From positions 1 to 64,000 of the forward strand of contig JAUICL010000005.1 of NCBI GenBank assembly GCA_030427905.1: a stretch of 64,000 bases of DNA, written 5' to 3'. The stretch is from Bacteroidia bacterium (GTDB taxonomy: Bacteria; Bacteroidota; Bacteroidia; Flavobacteriales_D; Cryomorphaceae). Under the pieces are notes generated by a model. That model had not been told where the DNA came from. It made no database searches and was given only the letters and a program-made list of their open reading frames with translations. Made by a program: the position numbers and the translations under genes. Of the stretch, positions 42,303-52,198 are shown in pieces (positions within the stretch are counted from its first letter, which is position 1; each line of letters starts with the position of its first letter).

Positions 42303-43185
42303 GAAAAAAGCCTTGGGAAGGGGTTTAAGTGCCCTTCTGGAAAACGTAGAAACAGATATCACGACTGGCACCCAATCTGAAAGCACTACCCGTGTGCTCG
42401 GATCTGTGGCCATGCTACCGGTATCGCAAATTGAAGCCAATCCATTTCAGCCACGCACCGTTTTTGATCAAGAAAGCCTGATGGAGCTCGTTGCTTCTAT
42501 TGAGCAATTGGGGATTATCCAGCCGGTGACCGTGCGAAAAATGGGCTTCGATAAGTTTCAGCTTATCAGTGGAGAAAGAAGATTTAGGGCTTCGCAAGTT
42601 GCCGGATTGACCGAAGTTCCAGCCTACATCCGCGTAGCCAATGACCAGGCCATGCTCGAAATGGCTTTGGTAGAAAACATCCAACGAAAGAATCTGGATG
42701 CCATTGAAATTGCCATCTCCTACCAACGATTGCTCGACGAGTGCGATCTCACCCAAGACGCGCTAAGCGAACGCGTCGGGAAGAAACGCGCCACGATTTC
42801 AAACTACATACGCCTACTCAATCTCGAGCCCGAAGTGCAACTGGCTATCAGAGAAAACAAACTATCGATGGGGCATGCCCGCGCACTCCTTTCTATCGAG
42901 AGTACAGCAGCACGTATGGCCGCCTTCCGAAAAATTCTTGAATCCGGATTATCCGTTAGGCAGATAGAAGAGTTGGCTAAAGAAGCCAAGTCGAAAGCTG
43001 AAGCCAAAAAACGTCCCAAACCACACCCCCTTTCTTTTGAGCATCAAAAAGTAAAATCGGATTTAATGGATTGGTTTGGCACAAAGATTGACCTGAAGCG
43101 CGATCAACATGGAAAGGGTAAAATCGAAATCAATTTTAGTTCTGATGATGATCTTCAACGCATTCTCGACAAGTTGGAGATCTAA
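42295..43185 (+). CDS. parB: Chromosome partitioning protein ParB (Spo0J/Noc family)
   Basis: 296 residues. [12 protein letters not shown] opening, CTPase/ParB nuclease-like fold with NPFQPR and [19 protein letters not shown], and the helix-turn-helix (about 140-175, [21 protein letters not shown]). Sliding clamp that loads at parS. I found no convincing parS (GTTTCACGTGAAAC-type) within the window. Confidence 0.96.
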   Translation: MSKKKALGRGLSALLENVETDITTGTQSESTTRVLGSVAMLPVSQIEANPFQPRTVFDQESLMELVASIEQLGIIQPVTVRKMGFDKFQLISGERRFRASQVAGLTEVPAYIRVANDQAMLEMALVENIQRKNLDAIEIAISYQRLLDECDLTQDALSERVGKKRATISNYIRLLNLEPEVQLAIRENKLSMGHARALLSIESTAARMAAFRKILESGLSVRQIEELAKEAKSKAEAKKRPKPHPLSFEHQKVKSDLMDWFGTKIDLKRDQHGKGKIEINFSSDDDLQRILDKLEI

Positions 43186-43762
43186 ACTCTCGATTTGGAT
43201 TGTTTTAATACTTCTCTCCTTCTCCGTTTCGGGACAGACCGATACCACTTCGGTTGTAAAAGTACCGAGAGGAACAATAACCGGTAAAGTAGAGACACCG
43301 AAGTACGGTGATGCCGATTATATCCACAGCCCGCGAAAGGCAACCATCATGTCGGCGGTATTGCCGGGGCTTGGTCAAGTGTACAATCGCAAATACTGGA
43401 AAGTACCTATCATCTATGGGGGCTTCGCTGTAGCGGGATACTACTTGAACGACAATCTCAAACAGATTGATAAGTATAAGGATGCCTTCAAAGCCGAAAC
43501 AGATGGCAATCCCGAAACGATTAATGACACGGGCTATACATCGTCTCAGCTCGAAACGCTTATTGACCAATACAAATCGTGGCGAGACCTGTCTTACATA
43601 GCCATCGGAGCGATATATGCACTCAACATCATCGATGCCAGCGTAGATGCCCACCTGTTTCACTTTGATGTGAGCGAAGACATTAGTATGGAGTTCCACC
43701 CTTACGCTAATCCCATCGGTCAGAATCCGTCACTTGGTCTACAATTAACCTTGAAATTGTAA
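43145..43762 (+). CDS. DUF5683 exported membrane protein
   Basis: 205 residues from ATG 43145, overlapping the end of parB by 41 bp. Signal peptide or anchor (about 10-30, SIWIVLILLSFSVSG), then SPRKATIMSAVLPGLGQVYNRKYWK, the DUF5683 signature, and another hydrophobic stretch (IPIIYGGFAVAGYYL-like). Function unknown; a near-constant parB neighbour in Bacteroidota from memory. An earlier ATG at 43109 is possible but deepens the overlap. Confidence 0.85.
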   Translation: MMIFNAFSTSWRSKLSIWIVLILLSFSVSGQTDTTSVVKVPRGTITGKVETPKYGDADYIHSPRKATIMSAVLPGLGQVYNRKYWKVPIIYGGFAVAGYYLNDNLKQIDKYKDAFKAETDGNPETINDTGYTSSQLETLIDQYKSWRDLSYIAIGAIYALNIIDASVDAHLFHFDVSEDISMEFHPYANPIGQNPSLGLQLTLKL

Positions 43763-43787
43763 CTTGCGCCGCCGATAATCGTCTACG

Positions 43788-44510
43788 ATGAAAATAGCTC
43801 TTGTGGGATACGGAAAAATGGGAAAACGCATTGATGAACTTGCGACTCGAATGGGGCATGAAGTTGCGTTTCGCATTAGCTCATCATCGCAGCAAACCAT
43901 TCATGACATTATAAATGTGGACGTGGCAATTGAGTTTACGAATCCAGAGAGCGCGGTGACCAATCTAACCGCTTTGGCTCAAAACGGAATTCCTACCGTA
44001 ACAGGTACCACGGGTTGGATGAACGAACTCGACACGGTTTCAGCAGCGTTTGAAGCTACCGGCACTCCCCTATTCTACGCATCAAACTTTTCCGTGGGCG
44101 TTTTTGTGACCCGCGCGTTGACAGAAAAGCTGGCCACCATCATGAACGGATTGCCTGATTACGCTGCCAGCATAGATGAGTGGCACCACATCCACAAGAA
44201 AGATTCTCCCAGTGGCACTGCACTCAGTCTTGCTGAAGATGTTATCGAACATCACGAGGCCTACACTTCGGTAGCGCCAGACCGTGCAGCAGAAGATAAT
44301 TCGGAACTTCCAGTTAAAGGATTTCGCGAAGCCGAAGTACCGGGAACACATACGGTTCGCTTTGAATCGGAAATCGACAAAATTGAAATAACCCACGAAG
44401 CCAAGTCGCGAGATGGGTTTGTACTGGGTGCTATACAGGCCGCCCAATTTGCAGCCAAACAACCGGCTGGAATCTATACCATGAAAGACTTGATCAAACT
44501 AAGCATATGA
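43788..44510 (+). CDS. dapB: 4-hydroxy-tetrahydrodipicolinate reductase DapB
   Basis: 240 residues. NAD(P)H reduction step of the lysine/diaminopimelate pathway, needed for peptidoglycan. N-terminal ALVGYGKMGKRI, TGTTGW, SNFSVGVF, and the active-site stretch EWHHIHKKDSPSGTA. Overlaps lepB by ATGA. Confidence 0.96.
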   Translation: MKIALVGYGKMGKRIDELATRMGHEVAFRISSSSQQTIHDIINVDVAIEFTNPESAVTNLTALAQNGIPTVTGTTGWMNELDTVSAAFEATGTPLFYASNFSVGVFVTRALTEKLATIMNGLPDYAASIDEWHHIHKKDSPSGTALSLAEDVIEHHEAYTSVAPDRAAEDNSELPVKGFREAEVPGTHTVRFESEIDKIEITHEAKSRDGFVLGAIQAAQFAAKQPAGIYTMKDLIKLSI

Positions 44511-46039
44511 TTGTTGCACACCTTATTTTTTACCTGACCGTTCTATCGTACTTCGTTTGTCTTTGGAAAATTTTTGAAAAGACAAACCTGCCAAAATGGG
44601 CTGGATTTGTACCTGTGGTCAATCTCTTCTACCTCATCAAATTGATAGAGAAACCATGGTGGTGGATTTTGCTGATGATTGTGCCTGGAGTGAACTTTCT
44701 TATGCTGATCGTCATTCACGTTGAGTTGGCTCGAAGCTTCGGAAAACGCAAAACAACGGACTACCTTTTGGCCATTTTCTTACCCTTTGTGACCATCGGA
44801 CAGCTGGCCTTCAAAGCCGATGAAAAACACGTCGGACTTCCCGATTACAAAACGGAAAAAAAGACGAAAAGCAGAGAATGGACGGAAGCCATCATTTTTG
44901 CCGTTGTTGCCGCAACGATTATTCGCACATTCTTTATTGAAGCATTCACCATCCCTACTCCATCTATGGAGAAATCGCTCTTAGTTGGCGATTACCTATT
45001 TGTAAGCAAGGTGAGCTATGGAGCGAGACTGCCGATGACCCCAATTTCATTTCCATTGACGCACCACACCATACCGGTGATCAATGCAAAATCGTACGTA
45101 GAGTGGCAAAAACTACCGTACAAAAGACTCCCTGGACTGGGCGATGTCGAACGATTTGATGCTACGGTTTTCAACTATCCAGAAGGCGACACTGTGATCG
45201 TGAACGTTCAAGATGTGAGCTACTATCAATACGTGCGCGAGTACGGGTGGAAGAACATCCACAACGAAAATTTCAAGGTGCGATCGAGCGATAGAAGAAT
45301 GGTGAGAACAGGTGGCCTAACCGTTCGCCCCATTGACAAAAGAGAAAATTACATCAAGCGGACCATTGGACTCCCAGGTGAATCGATTAGCATCAAGGGC
45401 ACGCAAGTGTACATAGATGGTGAAGCCATTGAAAACCCGGAGAACTACCAATTCTACTACTTCGTATATGCGAAGTCTCCGCTTTCAGAACAAGTGCTCG
45501 ACGAGCGGTATGGAGTGAAACTGACTGAACAAGACAAACGGGATTTTGTAAAACACAAAACCTATGTATTGCCTCTAACGCCTGCCCAGTACGATGCATT
45601 CAACAACATGAGTTCAGTAGACTCTGTGGTTATCTACAAGAAGCGTCCGCAAGGCGATTACCATATTTTCCCCAACCACCCATCATACAGCTGGACAGAA
45701 GACGACTTTGGTCCACTATGGATACCAAAAGCCGGAGAAACGATTGATTTGACCTTAGAGAATCTTCCACTCTACGAACGAGCTATCGATGTATACGAAG
45801 ACAATGATCTCGAAGTAAAAGGCAATGACATCTACATCAATGGGGAGCTGGCGACATCCTACACGTTCAAACAAGACTACTACTTTATGATGGGAGACAA
45901 CCGACACAATTCGGCTGATTCTAGATTTTGGGGTTTTGTGCCTTACGATCACATCGTTGGAAAAGCAGTCTTCATTTGGTTTAGTAAGGAGTACGGCGGC
46001 TCTATTAGATGGGATCGCTTGTTCTCACTTGTAGATTAA
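44507..46039 (+). CDS. lepB: Signal peptidase I, long Bacteroidota form
   Basis: 510 residues. N-terminal DUF5684-like membrane region with several transmembrane segments (about 4-25, 33-47, 52-72, 86-102), then a transmembrane helix (about 126-145) and the S26 peptidase domain. Catalytic Ser153 in FTIPTPSMEKSL and Lys284 in NYIKRTIGLPGE; GDNRHNSADSRFWG box near the end. Cleaves signal peptides of exported proteins. Long insertions between the two catalytic motifs are usual for the phylum. Confidence 0.95.
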   Translation: MIVAHLIFYLTVLSYFVCLWKIFEKTNLPKWAGFVPVVNLFYLIKLIEKPWWWILLMIVPGVNFLMLIVIHVELARSFGKRKTTDYLLAIFLPFVTIGQLAFKADEKHVGLPDYKTEKKTKSREWTEAIIFAVVAATIIRTFFIEAFTIPTPSMEKSLLVGDYLFVSKVSYGARLPMTPISFPLTHHTIPVINAKSYVEWQKLPYKRLPGLGDVERFDATVFNYPEGDTVIVNVQDVSYYQYVREYGWKNIHNENFKVRSSDRRMVRTGGLTVRPIDKRENYIKRTIGLPGESISIKGTQVYIDGEAIENPENYQFYYFVYAKSPLSEQVLDERYGVKLTEQDKRDFVKHKTYVLPLTPAQYDAFNNMSSVDSVVIYKKRPQGDYHIFPNHPSYSWTEDDFGPLWIPKAGETIDLTLENLPLYERAIDVYEDNDLEVKGNDIYINGELATSYTFKQDYYFMMGDNRHNSADSRFWGFVPYDHIVGKAVFIWFSKEYGGSIRWDRLFSLVD

Positions 46040-46044
46040 TCGCC

Positions 46045-46647
46045 ATGACGGTATGCCCACTCGTGGCCGTGCCACCGCTTCCTGTGCTTAAGCTAGCTCT
46101 AGAGCGCGATGATTTTTGTTTCGACCCGCATGAGCACTATATCAAGCAGACTGTCCGCAACAGGTATCACATTCTCACAGCCAATGGCGTAGAATCGTTG
46201 AGTATACACGTGCAAGGACAAAAAGGCGAGAAAACACCAACGGGAAGCATTCAATTGGACTACAAGAAAGATTGGGTTAGAGATCATTTAAGAGCGATGG
46301 AAAGTGCTTATCGATCGGCCCCCTTTTACGAACACTACTTCCCCTACTACGAGAAATTCATCACTACAGAGTACCCAAACTTATTAGAAATATCGCGTGC
46401 TGGATGGCAACTAGCAGGGAAGCTTTTGCAAGTAGACTTGCCCTGGAGTACAGCTGAATCCTTCGTTGAAGAAGCGAAATACGACCTTCGCCGAAAGATA
46501 AAATCGCCAGATGACTTTCCGGCTGATTTAAAAGTACGTTCTTACTTCCAGGTATTTGATGATCGTTTCCCCTTTCGCTCGAATCTCTGCGTATTCGACG
46601 CGCTCTTTAATCTTGGGCCAGAAACTATTTCCGTGCTCAAGGGTTAA
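46045..46647 (+). CDS. WbqC family protein
   Basis: 200 residues from ATG 46045, five bp after lepB; an in-frame start at 46009 would lie inside lepB. WbqC-like features: DPHEHYIKQTVRNRYHI, TANGVESLSIHVQ, and RSAPFYEHYFPYYE. The family is associated with polysaccharide or glycan gene clusters, mechanism unknown. Slightly shorter than the usual 220-240. Last gene of the UPF0173 to WbqC plus-strand operon. Confidence 0.88.
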   Translation: MTVCPLVAVPPLPVLKLALERDDFCFDPHEHYIKQTVRNRYHILTANGVESLSIHVQGQKGEKTPTGSIQLDYKKDWVRDHLRAMESAYRSAPFYEHYFPYYEKFITTEYPNLLEISRAGWQLAGKLLQVDLPWSTAESFVEEAKYDLRRKIKSPDDFPADLKVRSYFQVFDDRFPFRSNLCVFDALFNLGPETISVLKG

Positions 46648-46658
46648 GGTTTAGGTCT

Positions 46659-46666
46659 TATATTTG
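46659..46666 (+). promoter_or_regulatory. Bacteroidota -7 box upstream of the carboxyltransferase gene
   Basis: TATATTTG matches TAnnTTTG, 26 bp before the start codon; -33 not evident. Confidence 0.5.
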
Positions 46667-46692
46667 GGAACCTAAAAACACCTCACACCATT

Positions 46693-48336
46693 ATGGCTAA
46701 AGCCCAGGATCTGGAATTGAACAAGAACGAAGACGAAATGAGACTCAAAGTCTCAAAATTGAAACGAGATCTCGAGAAAATTTACGAAGGCGGTGGCGCT
46801 TCAAAAATCGAAAAACAGCACGCTAAAGGGAAGATGTCGGCGCGCGAACGCGTAGACTACTTACTGGACAATGGCGCTCCACAGATTGAGATTGGTGCCC
46901 ATGCGGCCTACGGTATGTACCAAGAACATGGTGGATGTCCTGCAGCGGGTGTTGTGGTAGTTATGGGTTACGTCTCAGGCCGTCAGTGCATCGTTGTAGC
47001 CAATGACGCCACGGTAAAAGCCGGAGCCTGGTTTCCAATGACAGGGAAGAAAAACCTGAGAGCTCAAGAGATCGCTATGGAAAACCACATTCCCATTATC
47101 TATCTTGTAGATAGTGCGGGGGTGTACCTTCCTATGCAAGATGAAATTTTCCCAGACAAGGAGCATTTTGGAAGAATTTTCCGCAATAATGCCGTCATGT
47201 CTTCTAGCGGAATCCCGCAGATAGCGGCCATCATGGGTAGCTGTGTAGCAGGTGGTGCCTACTTGCCTATCATGAGCGATGAGTCACTAATAGTCGATAA
47301 AACGGGAACCATCTTTTTGGCGGGTTCTTACTTGGTGAAAGCCGCCATCGGCGAAGACATCGACAATGAAACGCTGGGTGGCGCTACCACTCATTCGGAA
47401 ATCAGCGGTGTGACAGATTACAAAGTGGCCAACGACCAAGAGTGTCTCGACACCATCCGAGACTTGGTTGACAAAATGGGCGAAAAAGGCCATAAGGCTG
47501 GGTTTAACCGTTCGGAGTCGAAGCCGCCTGAAGTAGACTTAGCTGAGATATATCGTCGGTTTCCAGCTGATAAGTCTAAGCAATACGACGTGCGAAAGGT
47601 CATTGAGTGTATCGTCGATGAAGGAAAATATACTGAGTATAAAGCGCAGTATGGAAAAACCATCTCCTGTGTGTATGCCCGCATTGATGGGTGGTCTGTT
47701 GGAATAGTCGCCAACCAAAGAACCATCTCAAAAACCAAGAAAGGTGAAATGCAGTTTGGGGGGGTGATATACTCCGACTCTGCCGATAAAGCCGCTCGCT
47801 TTATCATGAATTGCAATCAAAAAAACATCCCGCTCGTTTTCCTTCAGGATGTTACCGGCTTTATGGTAGGAAGTAGAAGCGAGCACGGTGGTATCATCAA
47901 AGACGGAGCGAAATTGGTAAATGCCATGAGTAATTCAGTTGTTCCAAAGTTCACCATCGTTATGGGGAATAGTTACGGAGCTGGTAATTACGCCATGTGT
48001 GGAAAGGCCTACGATCCGCGACTCATTTTTGGATGGCCTACTGCTCAAATTGCCGTGATGGGGGGCGCTCAAGCAGCCAAAGTACTTCTCCAGATAGAGG
48101 TGGCATCGATGAAGAGCAAGGGTGAAAAGATCACCAAAGAGCAACAAGATGAGCTTTTCAACCGAATTAAAAACAAATACGACGAGCAGACCAATCCGGA
48201 ATATGCCGCTGCTCGGCTTTGGATGGATGGGATCATCGACCCAGCCGAAACGCGGAAGCACATTTCAATGGGAATTGAAGCAGCCAACAACGCGCCAGCT
48301 GAAAGACCTTATAACGTAGGAGTCATTCAGACGTGA
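46693..48336 (+). CDS. Acyl-CoA carboxylase beta subunit (carboxyltransferase, MCC-like)
   Basis: 547 residues. Carboxyltransferase of the biotin-dependent methylcrotonyl/propionyl-CoA carboxylase group: KGKMSARERVDYLLD, GGCPAAGVVVVMGYVSG, DSAGVYLPMQDEIFPD, GSCVAGGAYLPIMSDE, and the C-terminal GNSYGAGNYAMCGKAYDPR. The DSAGVYLPMQ and GAGNYAMCGKAYDPR stretches fit methylcrotonyl-CoA carboxylase better than propionyl-CoA carboxylase. No biotin carboxylase or biotin carrier subunit gene is adjacent. Overlaps the next gene by GTGA. Confidence 0.9.
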   Translation: MAKAQDLELNKNEDEMRLKVSKLKRDLEKIYEGGGASKIEKQHAKGKMSARERVDYLLDNGAPQIEIGAHAAYGMYQEHGGCPAAGVVVVMGYVSGRQCIVVANDATVKAGAWFPMTGKKNLRAQEIAMENHIPIIYLVDSAGVYLPMQDEIFPDKEHFGRIFRNNAVMSSSGIPQIAAIMGSCVAGGAYLPIMSDESLIVDKTGTIFLAGSYLVKAAIGEDIDNETLGGATTHSEISGVTDYKVANDQECLDTIRDLVDKMGEKGHKAGFNRSESKPPEVDLAEIYRRFPADKSKQYDVRKVIECIVDEGKYTEYKAQYGKTISCVYARIDGWSVGIVANQRTISKTKKGEMQFGGVIYSDSADKAARFIMNCNQKNIPLVFLQDVTGFMVGSRSEHGGIIKDGAKLVNAMSNSVVPKFTIVMGNSYGAGNYAMCGKAYDPRLIFGWPTAQIAVMGGAQAAKVLLQIEVASMKSKGEKITKEQQDELFNRIKNKYDEQTNPEYAAARLWMDGIIDPAETRKHISMGIEAANNAPAERPYNVGVIQT

Positions 48337-49031
48337 GCATAAGATTTTTGTGCATACTGTTTTCTTTTCTTCTGGCTTGCAGCGATAGCCAAGATGGGCC
48401 AGTGCAACAAGCCCCAGAAAAACGCACTATAGCCTATTTGGCTCTTGGCGATAGCTACACCATTGGGACGGGACTGGCCCAGGGTGATTTAAATTACCCA
48501 ACCCAAATCATGAATCGCCTGCAGTCGGAAGAGAGCGTCGACTCCGCTACACTAGATATTATCGCAGTGAATGGCTGGACCACCACCAATCTGCTTGACG
48601 GAATCAGCGACGGAGAGCCAGATTCGACATATCAGCTCGTCAGCCTTTTAATAGGTGTAAACAATCAATTTCAAGGCAGGCCAATTTCGGTGTACATCCA
48701 AGAGTTCGACTCCCTTCTGAATCAAGCTATTGCTTTTGCTGGAAATGACCCTTCGCGGGTTATTGTACTCTCTATTCCCGACTATGGTGTAACCCCGTTT
48801 GGTGCTTCCAATGCCGCTACTATTGCCAAAGAGATTGATTTATACAATGCGCTGAACGACTCCATTTCTAGGGCCTACAACGTCGATAACTACAACATTA
48901 CCGAGATTTCACGGTTGGCAGTAAACCAACCAAACCTTTTGGCTCCGGATAGTCTCCACCCTTCGGGAGCGATGTATACGCTTTGGGTTGACTCGATTTA
49001 CGATGAGATTCGCCTAAAACTAGATCTCTAG
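48333..49031 (+). CDS. SGNH/GDSL hydrolase lipoprotein
   Basis: 232 residues, GTG start overlapping the previous stop. Lipobox LLAC (cysteine 16), then SGNH blocks: LALGDSYTIGTGL (nucleophile S41), VNGWTTTNL, LIGVNNQF (block III Gly and Asn), and PDSLHPSG with the Asp-His pair. Exported lipase/esterase-type hydrolase; substrate unknown. Confidence 0.9.
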   Translation: MSIRFLCILFSFLLACSDSQDGPVQQAPEKRTIAYLALGDSYTIGTGLAQGDLNYPTQIMNRLQSEESVDSATLDIIAVNGWTTTNLLDGISDGEPDSTYQLVSLLIGVNNQFQGRPISVYIQEFDSLLNQAIAFAGNDPSRVIVLSIPDYGVTPFGASNAATIAKEIDLYNALNDSISRAYNVDNYNITEISRLAVNQPNLLAPDSLHPSGAMYTLWVDSIYDEIRLKLDL

Positions 49032-49117
49032 TCAGGAATCCACGTTTGACCCTTCGAAATCAGGCTGGTTATAGTTCATATTGCTTACCTTCATTTTCAA
49101 CCAAATTAACTTAGAAC

Positions 49118-51145
49118 ATGAAAAGACTATACCTAGCTGCACTAACTGTGTGCACAGCTGGAGCATTCCAAGCACAATCTTTATCAGAAGATTTTGATTC
49201 GTACACTCCCGGAGACTACATGGGGGTTGTCTCAGACGACTGGACTACCTGGTCTGGTGCCGTTGGTGGCGCCGAAGACGTACAGGTAACCGACAACAAT
49301 AGCGCTTCTGGAAACAATTCCATTTATTTCTCATCGACTTCAGCAAATGGTGGCCCGCAAGACGTGGTGGTACCTTTTGGTGGAACCTATACTTCTGGAA
49401 CTTTTGTTCTCGAAGCAAACTTCATGGTGGAAGAAAACCGCGGAGCTTATTTCAATTTCCAAGCCTTACCAACAATCGGCCAGATATGGTCTATGAACGT
49501 GTACATGATTCAAAATGGAGACATCATCATGGACGATGGCGCTAACGTGATCGCTCAAGGAGCATACCCAAATGGTGAATGGTTCAATCTTAGGATTGTA
49601 GCAGACTTGAGCTTGAACAAATGGGAGTTGTTTGTAGATGATGTATCACTAGGATTTGGGCCAAACTCTGTAAACCAAATTGCATCAATAGATCTGTTTC
49701 CAGTGAACAATAGCTATGGTGGAAATGGGTCTTCAGGATTTTATATAGATGATTTCAGCTATGAGTATACACCGTTTGTTTTGCCAGAATTAAATGGAGC
49801 CGTTATAGGGATTACGGGCATCAATGGTCTGGCCACGCAGGTTGTTACACCATCTATCCGTGTAAAGAATCTTGGTGAAACCGACATCTCATCCTTTGAC
49901 TTGTCACTCTCATACCAAGGAGAAGAAATCACCATGTCGGTGCCTGATCTCGTACTTCAGTCATACGCGTTCTATGATGTGGAACTGAATGATGATATCA
50001 TGTTGGCCGCTGGAGAAAGTGTTATTTCCGCAACTATCAGCAATGTGAATGGCGAAGAGCAAGATGATATCGAAGAAGATGATACCCTTGAGTTAACTAT
50101 TAACCCGCTAGTTCCTGCACCAGGCAAAGTGGTGGTAGGTGAAGAAGGAACAGGAACCTGGTGCCAGTGGTGCCCGCGTGGTGCCGTCTTTATGGATTAC
50201 ATGGAAGAAACTTACGGCGAGTTTTGGGAAGGAATCGCTGTACACAACGGCGACCCTATGGTATACCAAGCCTACGATTTAGGCCTTCAGGGAATTATCA
50301 GTGGTTATCCTTCTTCTGTGGTTGATCGCGGGTCAGATATCGACCCATCGGCTATGGAGCCCGACTTCCTTGAGCGCATCATTACGCCTCCGGCTGCTGT
50401 TATCACCCCCGGAGCGGCTTACAATGAAGAGACTGGAATGCTCGATGTTTCACTCTCTATGGTTTTTGCCGAAGCTACCGACATGGATGATTACAGGTTT
50501 GCCGTGGTTCTTACCGAAGATGGTGTAACTGGGACTGGTACAGGCTACAACCAAGTAAACGCCTATGCTGGCGGTGGAAATGGACCAATGGGTGGATACG
50601 AAAGTTTGCCAAACCCAGTGCCCGCTGCTCAAATGGTTTATGATCATGTAGCTCGAATTATCGCACCGAGCTTTGGTGGTGCACAGTTCCAATTTGTGGA
50701 GTCAGTGAGTGCTGGCGAAACAGTAGTTGTAAATGCACAATTGGAAATCGGTGACGGTTGGGATACGAACAATATGCATGTGATCGGTCTGCTCATCGAT
50801 AGCTCTACGAATAGAATTGACAACGCTGGAAGTGCTACTTACGATGAAGCCCTCGAGAATGGATTTATTCTGGGAGAAAACGATATAGAAGAACTTAGCA
50901 GCTTCAATCTTTACCCTAACCCGTCAAACGGCAGTTCTCAGATAAGCCTTGGTGAAACCAAAGGTAGAGACGTGATAGTACGCGTGTACAGCACCGATGG
51001 GCGATTGGTAGCTTCTAGAAATTACGGACGCATCGGCGACAACCAAATCATTCCAGTTGAAGCCGGATCATGGTCTTCCGGAATCTACGTAGTAGAAGTA
51101 CAAGTTGGCAATGATATGACTCACCAACGTCTGGTAATCGAATAA
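49118..51145 (+). CDS. T9SS-secreted Omp28-like protein with CxxC motif
   Basis: 675 residues. Signal peptide (1-20, AGAFQAQ); LamG/concanavalin-like domain (about 22-215, SEDFDSYTPGDY); an Ig-like segment (about 225-335); an Omp28/thioredoxin-like region opening with GTWCQWCPRG (about 345-355) and continuing to about 585; T9SS type A sorting domain at the end (NLYPNPSNGSS, SSGIYVVEVQVG). Extracellular and attached by the sorting domain; the CxxC suggests redox or structural disulfide function, unproven. Probable promoter around 49045-49077 (TTTG, then TATAGTTC), weak. Confidence 0.9.
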   Translation: MKRLYLAALTVCTAGAFQAQSLSEDFDSYTPGDYMGVVSDDWTTWSGAVGGAEDVQVTDNNSASGNNSIYFSSTSANGGPQDVVVPFGGTYTSGTFVLEANFMVEENRGAYFNFQALPTIGQIWSMNVYMIQNGDIIMDDGANVIAQGAYPNGEWFNLRIVADLSLNKWELFVDDVSLGFGPNSVNQIASIDLFPVNNSYGGNGSSGFYIDDFSYEYTPFVLPELNGAVIGITGINGLATQVVTPSIRVKNLGETDISSFDLSLSYQGEEITMSVPDLVLQSYAFYDVELNDDIMLAAGESVISATISNVNGEEQDDIEEDDTLELTINPLVPAPGKVVVGEEGTGTWCQWCPRGAVFMDYMEETYGEFWEGIAVHNGDPMVYQAYDLGLQGIISGYPSSVVDRGSDIDPSAMEPDFLERIITPPAAVITPGAAYNEETGMLDVSLSMVFAEATDMDDYRFAVVLTEDGVTGTGTGYNQVNAYAGGGNGPMGGYESLPNPVPAAQMVYDHVARIIAPSFGGAQFQFVESVSAGETVVVNAQLEIGDGWDTNNMHVIGLLIDSSTNRIDNAGSATYDEALENGFILGENDIEELSSFNLYPNPSNGSSQISLGETKGRDVIVRVYSTDGRLVASRNYGRIGDNQIIPVEAGSWSSGIYVVEVQVGNDMTHQRLVIE

Positions 51146-51166
51146 CCCGTTTTAAAAATTACAATA

Positions 51167-51198
51167 GAAGCCTCGAAGCAATTCGGGGCTTCTTTTTG
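51167..51198 (+). terminator. Rho-independent terminator
   Basis: GAAGCCTCGAA / TTCGGGGCTTC stem, 4-base loop, T run. Confidence 0.85.
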
Positions 51199-51210
51199 GA
51201 TATTATTAAC

Positions 51211-51242
51211 TTGAAATTATATCCCTAATCATCTTAAGTTTG
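51211..51242 (+). promoter_or_regulatory. Bacteroidota promoter (TTG-21 bp-TAAGTTTG)
   Basis: TTG at 51211-51213 and TAAGTTTG at 51235-51242 match the -33 and -7 consensus with 21 bp between. The start codon follows 20 bp downstream. Confidence 0.65.
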
Positions 51243-51262
51243 TAAAAACATAAGCTTTTGGC

Positions 51263-52198
51263 ATGAGCCTTTTTAAAAATTCTCTCCTCCCTATTCTCTT
51301 TATTCTTTTTGCAACCACGCTATCCGCGCAAGTATACAATTACGAAGACGGCGAAGGTCCGGTACCAGCTGATAGCGTAGGTGGTTTTTATTTTGGTTTG
51401 AATTTGGGTGGCTATTGGGCCAATGCCAATACGGCTTATATCTACGGTGGATATGGGTACGACCGAGGGGGCGCTATTCTTCCTTTTTCAACATCTTGGC
51501 TCAACAGGGCCATCCAAGGGGATGTCACTGCGCGAAACAGAACATCTACAGCAATGGGCTTAGCACCTGGAGAATGGCAATTTACCGAAAGTGATATGCC
51601 AGGACCTATGAGTTTTACTGGTTCCTTCATGTATGGTGGACACGTGCGTTATATGTTCAATGTAGATTTCGGTGTATTTCTCGAATTCAACGGTACCAAC
51701 CCTGTGACAATAGGACAATTTACCATTGAAGACTTGACGGCAACCAACCCTGATCCTTCCCAGAATCAAAGGCTCAGAACATTCGGGATTCGTGGGGAAG
51801 AGCAGCGTTTGATGATCAACATGGGTTTGCACAAAGTCATGTTTCGAGAATCACGTGAAGCGCAAGGCAAGTCCACTACCGTTCTCCCCTATTTTGATGC
51901 TGGGGTGAATATGACATTTGTGAAGTTTGAAGAAAACTTCATTGACCTCGGATCATCTGTTGGAACGGTAGACTTGACGATATTCTTCAACCAGCAAGGG
52001 CAGTATATCGATCAGGCCAATTTGCTTACTGGGGTTGGCTTTGGAGCTTTTGCTGGAACAGGAGGACAAATCAGACTAGCGCGAAAGTTTACGATTGATA
52101 TCGGTTATGTAGCCAGTTTCGAGCAGATCAAATTAGGAGAAGTCAACGAGCGTGGTATTCAGCACCAAGCCATATTTAAAGCGATCTACATGATCTAA
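51263..52198 (+). CDS. Outer-membrane beta-barrel-like protein
   Basis: 311 residues. Signal peptide (about 1-22, ATTLSAQ), then a Gly/aromatic-rich chain with alternating patterns (GGFYFGLNLGGYWANANTAY, HVRYMFNVDFGVFLEFNG, KFTIDIGYVASFEQIKLGE) typical of porin-type beta-barrels. Ends in a hydrophobic aromatic strand (AIFKAIYMI). Family not identified. Own promoter and no close neighbour. Confidence 0.8.
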   Translation: MSLFKNSLLPILFILFATTLSAQVYNYEDGEGPVPADSVGGFYFGLNLGGYWANANTAYIYGGYGYDRGGAILPFSTSWLNRAIQGDVTARNRTSTAMGLAPGEWQFTESDMPGPMSFTGSFMYGGHVRYMFNVDFGVFLEFNGTNPVTIGQFTIEDLTATNPDPSQNQRLRTFGIRGEEQRLMINMGLHKVMFRESREAQGKSTTVLPYFDAGVNMTFVKFEENFIDLGSSVGTVDLTIFFNQQGQYIDQANLLTGVGFGAFAGTGGQIRLARKFTIDIGYVASFEQIKLGEVNERGIQHQAIFKAIYMI

